A DNA stretch of 64,000 nucleotides, from the NCBI RefSeq assembly GCF_009208105.1, contig NZ_WFKL01000001.1, positions 3,534,001-3,598,000 on the forward strand. Direction: 5' to 3'. A program made the translations under genes and the position numbers. Below, one piece after another: positions 1 to 7,665 of the stretch. The notes under the pieces were generated by a model, which saw nothing but the letters and a program-made list of their open reading frames with translations, did no database searches and was not told the DNA's origin. The first letter of the stretch is position 1. Each line of letters starts with the position of its first letter. The stretch is from Rouxiella sp. S1S-2 (GTDB taxonomy: Bacteria; Pseudomonadota; Gammaproteobacteria; Enterobacterales; Enterobacteriaceae).

Positions 1-13
1 AGGAAAATGATGA

Positions 14-916
14 ATGCTCGCTCAACAGAACATACTGGCACTATTGCATACGTTTGAAACGGCAGCACTGCATATGAGCTTTACTAAGGCGGCGACTACT
101 CTCAATCTGACGCAAGGGGCCGTTAGCCAACGCATTCGTTCTCTTGAATCCATGCTCGGATTCAGACTGTTTATTAGAATGACCAGAAAGCTTCAGTTGA
201 CCGATGAAGGGGAGCGTTTACTTGGCGTACTCGCGTTTTCACTTAAACGCATCAGTGATGAAATAGAAGATATTCGCGTGCAGGGGCTAAGAGGAACCTT
301 GTCTGTCGGCCTTCCACCTACCTTCGCTTTTCTCTGGCTGATGCCGCGCTTACCGGTATTTACCGAACGGTGGCCGGGGCTGAATATCAATTTCAGAGTG
401 AGAGCCGGTCTGGTAGATTTTAATCTCGAACGAGTAGATGTCGCTATCTACTACAGTAATCTGAAATACCCCGATCTCTACTGCGAACGGTTATCTGAAG
501 AGACGCTGGTTCCCGTCTGTATTCCATCTCTTGCAAAAAAAATCAGGCAAGCAAACCATTGGTTAGCTGAAGTCCCATTCATTCATACGTCTGAATCCGT
601 TGACTCCCAGAATGTTTTTTCCGAATGGCGAGAATGGTGCAGGGAGTCTGGCAAAAACCTGCCTGTTGAAGATAATTTTTTGAGCTTCAACAATTGTCAG
701 ATGTCTATTGAAGCGGCACTCAATGGCGGCGGTATCATCATGGGCAGAAAACGACTCATTCGACATTACCTCGATGAGGGCCGACTGATTGCCCCTTTTG
801 AAATAGAAATACCCGCCGGGCGAGGATATGACCTCATTATGCCACGAGAAAACCTTAACCGACCGGGCGTTCAGGCTTTGGCCGAATGGGTAAGAAATGT
901 GTTTAACGAGGAATAA
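14..916 (+). CDS. LysR-family transcriptional regulator
   Basis: A 300-residue DNA-binding regulator. The N-terminal 60 residues hold a winged helix-turn-helix of the LysR type (TKAATTLNLTQGAVSQRI followed by LESMLGFRLFIR). The remaining ~200 residues form the effector-binding domain of the LysR class. The overall pattern resembles the GcvA-like branch. The start at 14 is chosen because AGGA lies at 1-4 with suitable spacing; two other ATGs at 7 and 10 are too close to it. The gene is complete and converges on the minus-strand TetR/decarboxylase pair across a clear terminator hairpin. Its target is unknown: no divergently transcribed partner is visible because the window begins here, and LysR genes usually regulate the neighbour upstream. 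Family call is firm, function open. Confidence 0.9.
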   Translation: MLAQQNILALLHTFETAALHMSFTKAATTLNLTQGAVSQRIRSLESMLGFRLFIRMTRKLQLTDEGERLLGVLAFSLKRISDEIEDIRVQGLRGTLSVGLPPTFAFLWLMPRLPVFTERWPGLNINFRVRAGLVDFNLERVDVAIYYSNLKYPDLYCERLSEETLVPVCIPSLAKKIRQANHWLAEVPFIHTSESVDSQNVFSEWREWCRESGKNLPVEDNFLSFNNCQMSIEAALNGGGIIMGRKRLIRHYLDEGRLIAPFEIEIPAGRGYDLIMPRENLNRPGVQALAEWVRNVFNEE

Positions 917-1003
917 AGTCTGTTTTCGTTCTGATAAAGGGCAATGTAAGCCATATCAGACCTAATGCCAGAGAGCATGATGAAAATGTATGTCAGAAGT
1001 GAA

Positions 1004-1025
1004 AAAAGGGCAGTCATGCCCTTTT
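1004..1025. terminator. Bidirectional rho-independent terminator
   Basis: Perfect 9-bp stem AAAAGGGCA / TGCCCTTTT with a 4-nt loop, flanked by A-rich and T-rich tracts on the two sides, so it can serve both the upstream LysR gene and the convergent minus-strand gene ending at 1044. Confidence 0.85.
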
Positions 1026-1043
1026 ATATTTTCAACGCGATAA

Positions 1044-1385
1044 CTATTGCGCTTTCAGTTGCTTAATCGCATCCAGCGTACGTGCGGAATAGACAACGGC
1101 AGCGCCTGCATTCAGGTTGATTGCCACACCCAGGGCTTCAGCAATTTCTTCTTCTGTGGCGCCAGCTTTAACGGCAGCTTCGGCATGGACGGCGATGCAA
1201 CCATCACAGCGAGTCGTCACCGCACAAGCCAGTGCAATCAGTTCACGCACTTTCGCGCCCAGGAGGTTGGTCTTATTGCCGGCGTTGCCCAAAGCCATGA
1301 CGCCTTTTAGTGTTTCCGGGGTCAACTTACCCAGATCACCAACACGTTGCATCACTTCTGAGCGGTATTCATTCCAATCTAACAT
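1044..1385 (-). CDS. Carboxymuconolactone decarboxylase / AhpD-like protein
   Basis: A small (about 113-residue) all-helical protein of the CMD/AhpD-like family. The hallmark CxxC followed by His is present (CDGCIAVHAEAAVKAGATEE), the redox-active centre of alkylhydroperoxidase-type members, so a peroxide- or disulfide-reducing role is more likely than true carboxymuconolactone decarboxylation. The start is placed at 1385 (MLDWNEYRSEV); an upstream in-frame ATG at 1418 would overlap the preceding gene. It lies 16 nt after the TetR gene on the same strand, so the two probably share a transcript and respond to the same ligand. A downstream hairpin at 1004-1025 terminates the unit. Confidence 0.85.
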   Translation of the reverse strand: MLDWNEYRSEVMQRVGDLGKLTPETLKGVMALGNAGNKTNLLGAKVRELIALACAVTTRCDGCIAVHAEAAVKAGATEEEIAEALGVAINLNAGAAVVYSARTLDAIKQLKAQ

Positions 1386-1401
1386 GGGGTCATATCCAGA
1401 A

Positions 1402-1971
1402 TTATTTTCTTTTAACAATCATTAGGATCTGTTCAAGCGTATCGTTGAAAAGCTCAGGCTTATTAATCGCCCGGGAAACAACGCTAGCGCCCTCGCATAA
1501 ATTCAAAATAAGCAGAGCCATTTTTGATGGCAGCAGGTCAGCAGTCAGCTCCCCTGCATCAACACCACGGCTGACAATCTTGGTCAACCAGGCAATCTGC
1601 ATATCGAAATATTCGGTCGCCTGTACTCTGATATTCGGTGGCAGATTGGCCATTTCCGAAGACAAAGCACAGCACAGCGGCATACGCGACGTGCGATAGC
1701 TTTCGATGAAAAGCTCTACATAGGCGGTAAGCATCTGCGCAACCGTATTCTCCGTCGCTTCAATCTGTTCAAATCGGTTTTTGGTATCGGTATGGGCCTG
1801 AATCACCACTTGTTCGCCCAAAACGTCTTTGGTTGGGAAGTGGTGATGAATACTGGCCTTAGTGATACCAATGCTCTTTGACAAATCAGCATAGCTGAAT
1901 GCAGAGTAACCCCGTTCGCGCATCAGATGGTCCGCTTCATTCAGAAGCCTTTCTCGTGTCATGACTGACAT
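1402..1971 (-). CDS. TetR-family transcriptional repressor
   Basis: A one-domain TetR regulator of about 189 residues. The N-terminal helix-turn-helix is typical (GYSAFSYADLSKSIGITKAS then IHHHFPTKDVL), with a helical ligand-binding C-terminus. The start at 1971 follows GTGAGGA with good spacing. A longer reading frame from 2034 would run through the operator and has no ribosome-binding site. The palindrome at 1991-2006 is just 20 bp upstream of the start, which suggests autorepression. A nearly identical palindrome precedes the OsmC-like gene, so this protein likely controls both units. The inducer is unknown; the redox-type targets point to an electrophile or peroxide, as for NemR-like regulators, but this is inference. 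Confidence 0.9.
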   Translation of the reverse strand: MSVMTRERLLNEADHLMRERGYSAFSYADLSKSIGITKASIHHHFPTKDVLGEQVVIQAHTDTKNRFEQIEATENTVAQMLTAYVELFIESYRTSRMPLCCALSSEMANLPPNIRVQATEYFDMQIAWLTKIVSRGVDAGELTADLLPSKMALLILNLCEGASVVSRAINKPELFNDTLEQILMIVKRK

Positions 1972-1990
1972 ATAATCCTCACAATTATAA

Positions 1991-2006
1991 TCTACTAGTT
2001 GGTAGA
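1991..2006. promoter_or_regulatory. Probable TetR operator (autoregulatory site)
   Basis: Imperfect palindrome TCTACTAGTTGGTAGA with TCTAC/GTAGA half-sites, immediately upstream of the TetR start. It shares CTACTAG-N-TGGTAGAT with the site at 2772-2787, 780 bp away in front of the OsmC-like gene. Two matching palindromes at two promoters are strong in-sequence evidence for a shared operator. Confidence 0.75.
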
Positions 2007-2153
2007 TATTATCTGCGCCTGTTGTTCCCTGCAAGGGGACATTAGTTCACAACAGTAATTTAACCTTTCTGATAACGCGTTTTGGTCGGAGTTAATAGCC
2101 ATCAGGCAGTAGGGAAATGACAGTGTTCAGGCATTTCCCTCTCTGAGCTTTAC

Positions 2154-2711
2154 CTACACCAACCGAGTATCAATATTGACCGGGTTCGCCAACGTATCGT
2201 GGATCGGCGAGCTTTCTGGCAGTGCACGAACCATTTCTTCAAGCTGTTCACGGCTGGCGGTCGGACTGGAGAGCTTAACGCCAACACGGATCGCTTTCGC
2301 CCCGTTGCGAACTTTTTCGTCAAGACCCAGGAAACCGTTCAGATTAATGTCGAAGTTCAGGTCAAGTTCAATACCATCAAGCTCAATGCCCTTTTCTGCC
2401 GCCATCACAGTCAGAGTCGCGGTATAACAGCCGGCAAGTGCCTGCAAAATGTACTCAGCTGGGCCCATACCGCTATCAGTACCCGATAAATCAGCAGGTT
2501 CATCGCCAACATTAGCAAATTTTCCGGAGCGACTGGTATCAACCTGGCCGTTCTGGATAGTCGCATGAGTTTCCACACGGACGGATACCCCACCGTTGGA
2601 TTTACTCTTCATGTTAAAGGTGAGATTGCCCAGCTCTGGCTGCTGGCGAATAGCTTCTCGTGTACCGCGAATAACATTAGCGTCAGCAAAAGGTTTTTTT
2701 GAATTAGTCAT
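2154..2711 (-). CDS. OsmC-like redox protein
   Basis: A 185-residue member of the OsmC/Ohr superfamily, homodimeric cytoplasmic proteins that reduce organic hydroperoxides with cysteine thiols. The first conserved cysteine is visible in LQALAGCYTATLTVM (near residue 97). The segment that normally holds the second, resolving cysteine reads SSPIHDTLANPV, with Ser in place of Cys. Peroxidase activity of the classical type is therefore doubtful; many OsmC-like proteins of this form have no assigned reaction. Start at 2711 follows CAGGAG with normal spacing. It is transcribed alone, with a TetR-type operator about 60 bp upstream, and a single gap separates it from the TetR gene. Confidence 0.88.
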   Translation of the reverse strand: MTNSKKPFADANVIRGTREAIRQQPELGNLTFNMKSKSNGGVSVRVETHATIQNGQVDTSRSGKFANVGDEPADLSGTDSGMGPAEYILQALAGCYTATLTVMAAEKGIELDGIELDLNFDINLNGFLGLDEKVRNGAKAIRVGVKLSSPTASREQLEEMVRALPESSPIHDTLANPVNIDTRLV

Positions 2712-2771
2712 GACAACTCCTGAAGATGTAGTGTAATTTTAAATGTAGGGTATGTGCGACTCAGCACCAAC

Positions 2772-2787
2772 CTACTAGATGGTAGAT
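2772..2787. promoter_or_regulatory. Probable TetR operator upstream of OsmC-like gene
   Basis: CTACTAGATGGTAGAT, 61 bp upstream of the OsmC-like start and nearly identical to the palindrome in front of the TetR gene (1991-2006). The rest of the gap 2788-3077 holds no convincing gene; it is AT-rich and contains a small hairpin at 3001-3022 just before the next ribosome-binding site. Confidence 0.75.
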
Positions 2788-3077
2788 TACTCTTTGATAA
2801 GAAAATTGTCTACTACTATTGATATTCGCTTTGGAAGACATAACATGGAGACATCGTAAGCTCATGAATTATAAACAAAAATCATTAAGAAGAATCATTA
2901 TATTACTGATGAAGAAATTTTTAACATCGGATTGTGTAAATCAACAAAGGAACAGATCCCCTGCACTTCTGTCCCGCACTGAGGTATGCAGTGTGCAACT
3001 CAGCCCTATCGCTACTGGGCTGTAATAATCGAATCAGATAATTGCTTAAAGCACGAATAAGTAAGGAGTTATATAGT

Positions 3078-3965
3078 TTGGATAATAAACTACTGAAATC
3101 GTTCATTATACTGTCTCAAAGTCGGAGCTACAGAGAAGCTGCTGAGAAACTATTCATTACTCAACCTGCTCTGACAAAGCAGATAAACCTTCTTGAGCAA
3201 GAATTAGATTTATCTCTTTTTGAACGTGATAATCATGGTGCAAGACTGAGCGCGGAAGGGGAGATGCTTTACCGGAATGCCCTAGTGCTTGATGAACAAA
3301 TAAATCACTTTTTATGTGTCGCAAAAAAAATCCGCACAGGCAAAACTGGTAATCTTAATATTGGATATACCTCATCTTTTCTAAATATTATCCCCAATAT
3401 TATTAATGCATTCAATAACCAATATCCAAATATTAATATAAAACTTATTGAAATGCCTTCAGTACAACAAGAACAAGAGTTACTTAAAGGCCGGATTGAT
3501 TTAGGTTTTATGCGAAAAACAGAAGGTGATACTTTATCTTTCATGCCACTTGGTAACGATTACCTATGCGTTGTGACTCATCCTGATATAAAAAACAGAA
3601 AGAAAAGTATCGATGATTTAATCGACACGCACAATATTATTTTACTAAGTGAAATCAGTAATCCAGAACTCTATCACGTCATCAGTGATTATCTTAAACA
3701 TCGTCACCTCGACAAGAAACCTGTTCAATATCTGACAAATGTGTATAGCGTGCTGGCTCTAGTTGGATCACGTATGGGGGTCACGCTCCTTCCTCACAGT
3801 ATAATTTCATTTTTAAAATCCAACTTTTCGTGTGAAGCTTTAACAGACTTTCATAGTGAATGGGTGTTAGGTCTTGCATGGAATAAAAAAGTAGATATTC
3901 CTCTACGTACGGAGTTCATTAACAGTGTGGTTGAAAACAATCAAAGTGAAAACTCAAACTCTTAG
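3078..3965 (+). CDS. LysR-family regulator next to the AfsA-type operon
   Basis: A 295-residue LysR regulator. The N-terminal helix-turn-helix is clear (SYREAAEKLFITQPALTKQI then LEQELDLSLFERD). The rest is an effector-binding domain. A TTG start at 3078 is chosen because AAGGAG at 3063-3068 is correctly spaced; an upstream in-frame TTG at 3042 has no such site. The gene is AT-rich like the biosynthetic operon and differs from the flanking stress genes. It converges on that operon, ending 29 bp from its last gene. A pathway-specific activator or a receptor for the product is plausible, but being at the far end from the operon promoter is unusual for a LysR activator, so the link is by proximity only. 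Confidence 0.88.
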   Translation: MDNKLLKSFIILSQSRSYREAAEKLFITQPALTKQINLLEQELDLSLFERDNHGARLSAEGEMLYRNALVLDEQINHFLCVAKKIRTGKTGNLNIGYTSSFLNIIPNIINAFNNQYPNINIKLIEMPSVQQEQELLKGRIDLGFMRKTEGDTLSFMPLGNDYLCVVTHPDIKNRKKSIDDLIDTHNIILLSEISNPELYHVISDYLKHRHLDKKPVQYLTNVYSVLALVGSRMGVTLLPHSIISFLKSNFSCEALTDFHSEWVLGLAWNKKVDIPLRTEFINSVVENNQSENSNS

Positions 3966-3994
3966 ATTCAAAAAGGAAGTAACTATAGATATAA

Positions 3995-4702
3995 TTACTT
4001 CTTAATTTCAAGAAAAGACAATGTAATCATAAGAGATGAATTTAAGACTCTCTCTTCTGGAAACTGCTGTTCTTCCAGCAGTTTCAGCGCATGGTCAAAA
4101 TTCCCCATCTGAGAGCAGTAATGTGCATCCGAACCGACAGAAACATATCCTCCAGCGGACTTAACTTCTTCGATAATCTCACGGCAGTTTGCCGAACTCC
4201 CTTTGCGGGCAACAGCAGAACCACTATTTATTTCTAGTGCGACATTATTTCTGGCAGCCTCAGTGGCAATAGCCCGGTAATCAACAGGAAACTTCGGATT
4301 GCCAGGATGAACGATAATTTTCACAGATGGATGATTTATCACTTTCATAAGACAGTCTGTATTTTTTGTTACATCAGAACATGGGGGATACACTGCATCG
4401 TGAAATCCCGCCATGACAAAATCGAGTTTTTCAGACATCAGGTTATCGCAATCAATACTGCTGTCCTTATAAATATTGGCTTCAATTCCTTTTAAAATTC
4501 GGAGCCCGTCTACTAGTTCTGGGATAGCATTCATATTAAGAAAATGCCACTTGTGAGAGGAATCATCAAGAGCAGGTCCATGATCCGTTATTGCTATCGC
4601 CAGCATATTTTTACGCTTAGCCTCCATGATGTATTCAAACACTGAACTGTAGGCATGTGCACTTGCATGAGTATGCATATGCAAGTCGATCAACAGATTC
4701 AT
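3995..4702 (-). CDS. PHP-domain phosphoesterase (YcdX-like)
   Basis: A 235-residue polymerase-and-histidinol-phosphatase (PHP) domain protein, a trinuclear metal phosphoesterase resembling E. coli YcdX. Metal-binding motifs occur in the expected order: DLHMHTHAS near the N-terminus, ITDHGP, KGIEANI, IVHPGNP and VGSDAHY. It is the last gene of the seven-gene operon, 11 bp after the transporter. In context it could remove a phosphate from an intermediate carrying a phosphorylated glycerol- or dihydroxyacetone-type head group, giving the operon a second phosphatase beside the HAD protein. The substrate is not shown by the sequence. Length and motifs are normal for the family, so it should be active. 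Confidence 0.87.
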   Translation of the reverse strand: MNLLIDLHMHTHASAHAYSSVFEYIMEAKRKNMLAIAITDHGPALDDSSHKWHFLNMNAIPELVDGLRILKGIEANIYKDSSIDCDNLMSEKLDFVMAGFHDAVYPPCSDVTKNTDCLMKVINHPSVKIIVHPGNPKFPVDYRAIATEAARNNVALEINSGSAVARKGSSANCREIIEEVKSAGGYVSVGSDAHYCSQMGNFDHALKLLEEQQFPEERVLNSSLMITLSFLEIKK

Positions 4703-4713
4703 ATATTCCTCTT

Positions 4714-5901
4714 TTAGTTCAATATACGTAAAAATCCTTGAGCCTTACTTATCTTAACAATAAAAAGACAAAATATTAATAGTGCTGTTAACACCACAGG
4801 AAGGGATAAAATACCAAACTGATCCAGTAATAAACCGCCTGCAAGACCGCCACCAGCAATTGCCATATTCCAGATAGTTACCATAAGAGACTGCGCTATA
4901 TCAGCAGCATTACCAGCAGTGCGTGCAGATGCAGTCTGAAATAATGTTGCACCGCCACCAAAACCCAACCCCCATAAAAGTGCACCGCTCATAACGAAAT
5001 AAACGTTGTCATGAAATAAAGAAAATAACAAAGACGACATGATGAATAGAGACAATCCGCACAATGTAAGAAACTTAAGATGCTTGTCGATAAACACACC
5101 AGTAATTATAATACTGATAACTGCCATCACGCCAAAAACCAACAGAAATGTACTGATAAATTTACTATCCAGTGATGTAATTAAATACGGAGAAATATAT
5201 GTATACATCATGTTATGACCGAGTGAAAAAATAAAAGTCGCTAATAATATTGTTTTAATTCCTGGTATAGATACCGCTTTACCAACAGAAATACGCTCTG
5301 CATGACTTATTCCCGGTTGATCCGGTAAAGTGAATGCACCAGCAATAAAAAGCAAACCGGCCAGTACCGTCATAGTATAAAAAATAGTACGCCAGCCATA
5401 AATATTTCCCAAAAATGTTCCTGCAGGAACTCCCAGAGAAAGCGCCAGTGGAACGCCTAGCATGACAATTGTTATCGCCCTACCCTGATGAGCCGGAGCC
5501 ACCATTCTGCCAGCATAGCCCGCAGCCAGTGCCCATAAGAGACCCGCAAAGATTCCAGCCAAAAAGCGGGCGACAAGCGTAACAATAAACGAATCAACTG
5601 CAGCAGTGACAGCATTTGATAAAGCAAACCCTGCCAATGTAATTAATAATAGTTTTTTTCTTGACCAGTGCTGTGTTGCCAGTGTTAAAGGAATAGCCGA
5701 CAACAGTGAACCGATGGCATACAAAGTCACCCATTGACCCGCTTCGGAAGCGCTTACACTGAAAGTCAGCTCCAGTGAATGAAGAAATCCTGCAGGAAGC
5801 GCCTCAGTGAGAATTGAAAGGAAGAGAGCTGCGCCTATGATGCCGAGTTTAAATACGGGTAACCTCGATTTTTCATCTGTCAATTTAATTAATTCAGTCA
5901 T
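4714..5901 (-). CDS. MFS transporter, drug:H+ antiporter type
   Basis: A 395-residue inner-membrane protein with about 12 predicted hydrophobic spans, of the 12-helix DHA1 branch of the major facilitator superfamily (AraJ/NepI/YdhP-like). The loop between helices 2 and 3 has a degenerate family motif (TLATQHWSRKKLLLITL), and a run of ARFLAGIFAGLLWALAAGYA follows. It lies in the small-molecule operon, 12 bp after the aldo/keto reductase and 11 bp before the PHP gene. An exporter of the operon's product, or of a precursor, is the simplest role. Self-resistance or sugar efflux, as known for relatives, are alternatives. Confidence 0.87.
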   Translation of the reverse strand: MTELIKLTDEKSRLPVFKLGIIGAALFLSILTEALPAGFLHSLELTFSVSASEAGQWVTLYAIGSLLSAIPLTLATQHWSRKKLLLITLAGFALSNAVTAAVDSFIVTLVARFLAGIFAGLLWALAAGYAGRMVAPAHQGRAITIVMLGVPLALSLGVPAGTFLGNIYGWRTIFYTMTVLAGLLFIAGAFTLPDQPGISHAERISVGKAVSIPGIKTILLATFIFSLGHNMMYTYISPYLITSLDSKFISTFLLVFGVMAVISIIITGVFIDKHLKFLTLCGLSLFIMSSLLFSLFHDNVYFVMSGALLWGLGFGGGATLFQTASARTAGNAADIAQSLMVTIWNMAIAGGGLAGGLLLDQFGILSLPVVLTALLIFCLFIVKISKAQGFLRILN

Positions 5902-5913
5902 GCACTTGTCCGT

Positions 5914-6939
5914 TTATTTAATCATGCCGTAGGCTTTCATGAACTCTTCAGGATAACGTGTGCCTGCAGTTTCATGACTTGATATGATATCAGTGATAGT
6001 TGAAATCTGTTCTGGGGTTAACGTTATGTCAGCAGCCTGAATATTTTCATCTAGGAATTGAGGCGTCCGGGTTCCCGGGATTGGAATGATCTTGGGCTCG
6101 CTGTTCATTATCCAGGCCAGTGCAAGCTGAGCAGGAGTAATTCCATTGTTCTTGGCAAATGTCCTAAACTCATCAACGATGGCATTGTTTGCTTTAAGAT
6201 TACTTCCCATAAAACGCGGTAGGTAACGTCGGGAGTCGTTTTCTGAGAGGGTATTGAGATCCTGTAATTTCCCTCCAAGCAATCCCCGACTTACAGGACT
6301 GTATGCAACGACAGAAATTCCCAGATTATTACATGTCTCCAGGAGACCATTATTTTCAATATCACGGGACATCAATGAGTATTCTGTCTGAACTGCACTC
6401 AAACCAAATTCACCATCCGACAACTTCAGCAACAACTCATGCGCAAGCTTGATGGTTTCGGCGTTAACTTCTGACAGACCGATAGCACCAATTTTGCCAT
6501 CAGACCTTAATTGATACATTGTCGTCATGGCTTCTCTGAGTATATCCTGATCCTGAATAACCCGGTGCAGGTAATACAAATCAATCCTTCTTTCTAGCCT
6601 TTCAGAACTCCTCTCAAAGCAGCTTAAAATATAATCACTACTGTTATTTACTTCCCGGTAAAGAGGATTGTTAACATCCCTAACTATTCCGCATTTTGTC
6701 GCCAAAATAATCTCATCTTCAGGGTGTTTATTCAGAACCTTACCGAGAAGTTTTTCATTATGTCCATATCCATAGATATCTGCAGTATCGAGAAAGTTAA
6801 TTCCCTTCTCAATGACTCGCTCGAGCATTCTCTCTGCATCAATTTCTGACGTCAGACCGTAGAATTCGGACAATCCCATGCAGCCATAACCTTCGGCTGT
6901 AACATTCAAAGTAGAATGTCCAAGCTTTATTTTTTTCAT
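5914..6939 (-). CDS. Aldo/keto reductase
   Basis: A 341-residue NADPH-dependent oxidoreductase with a TIM-barrel fold, of the AKR group that includes aryl-alcohol dehydrogenase-like and YajO-like enzymes. The catalytic tetrad can be placed: Asp in NFLDTADIYG, Tyr five residues later, Lys in ILATKCG and His in DLYYLHRV. The C-terminal cofactor segment (IPIPGTRTPQFLDENI) is present. Length is normal. It follows the HAD phosphatase by 28 bp in the AfsA-type operon. In butanolide and furan pathways a reductase acts on a butenolide or 3-keto group, and this enzyme could fill that place even though Streptomyces uses unrelated reductases. General carbonyl reduction is the conservative call. Confidence 0.87.
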   Translation of the reverse strand: MKKIKLGHSTLNVTAEGYGCMGLSEFYGLTSEIDAERMLERVIEKGINFLDTADIYGYGHNEKLLGKVLNKHPEDEIILATKCGIVRDVNNPLYREVNNSSDYILSCFERSSERLERRIDLYYLHRVIQDQDILREAMTTMYQLRSDGKIGAIGLSEVNAETIKLAHELLLKLSDGEFGLSAVQTEYSLMSRDIENNGLLETCNNLGISVVAYSPVSRGLLGGKLQDLNTLSENDSRRYLPRFMGSNLKANNAIVDEFRTFAKNNGITPAQLALAWIMNSEPKIIPIPGTRTPQFLDENIQAADITLTPEQISTITDIISSHETAGTRYPEEFMKAYGMIK

Positions 6940-6967
6940 AATCGATTACACCTTAAATTATTTAATT

Positions 6968-7657
6968 TCATAACCAGTGTTTTTCTGTAACCAATTCCTG
7001 ATCGATTTGAATTAGCATATCCCTTGTAATATCGGCCACTGATGAAGCTATATACTTCACTCCTGTTTCCTGCATTTGTTCTTTTTGATAGTTTGTTACC
7101 GGAGTTCCGATAAAACCAGTTCTGTAGTATCTTGCGACCTCAGCCATTCTATTGATATCGTCAATAAATAAGACCTCATCAAAGTCTAAATGAAATATAT
7201 CTTTAGTGATCTCCATGACACCAGGCCTAATGGAGTTAGTATCGACATATGGCTTTTCTTTATCGAAATATTTTTTTAACGAAGGCATATGTTTGTCAAA
7301 AATATATTCCTTTGTCCGTCCGCCGTATGAGGTTACTCTGACATTAAACTCCTGTAAAAGACCAAGAAAACTTTCCGTACCCGGCACAACTTCTATTGGA
7401 TTTTCCTCAATATACTTCCCATGATGTTGAAAAAACGCTTCTATAGTTTTTTGTGCCGACCATGGCAGTTTGCATGCTAACGACATATTGTGCCCACCTG
7501 CAATATGAGGAGAGCCCCAGACCTGTCTTTCCAGCTCTGGTGTATAAACACCTCCGTGTTGTTCAACAAAAGATCTGATTGCTGGGCTGTAGGTATCAGT
7601 TAAAAGTACACCATCAACGTCAACAGCGACGAGTTTGATCTTATTGAAAATGCTCAT
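6968..7657 (-). CDS. HAD-superfamily hydrolase (probable phosphatase)
   Basis: A 229-residue haloacid-dehalogenase-like hydrolase. Motif I is the nucleophile stretch VDVDGVLLTD near residue 13. Motif II Ser/Thr is in RVTSYGGRT, a lysine follows in the LKKYFDKEKPY stretch, and the metal-binding acidic motif IV is VLFIDDINRMAEVA. This is the layout of a small-molecule phosphatase. It starts 8 bp after the ketosynthase stop. In the furan-hormone pathway of Streptomyces coelicolor a HAD phosphatase (MmfP) acts after the AfsA-like MmfL. This protein occupies the equivalent logical position, dephosphorylating the AfsA product. That parallel is an inference from operon content, not from sequence identity. 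Confidence 0.82.
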   Translation of the reverse strand: MSIFNKIKLVAVDVDGVLLTDTYSPAIRSFVEQHGGVYTPELERQVWGSPHIAGGHNMSLACKLPWSAQKTIEAFFQHHGKYIEENPIEVVPGTESFLGLLQEFNVRVTSYGGRTKEYIFDKHMPSLKKYFDKEKPYVDTNSIRPGVMEITKDIFHLDFDEVLFIDDINRMAEVARYYRTGFIGTPVTNYQKEQMQETGVKYIASSVADITRDMLIQIDQELVTEKHWL

Positions 7658-7665
7658 ATTCAGGC

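Noticed and set aside
2819..3025. Small 68-residue gene upstream of the LysR regulator
   Set aside because: No ribosome site, unlikely composition, and it lies in the regulatory gap with the operator and the next gene's leader.
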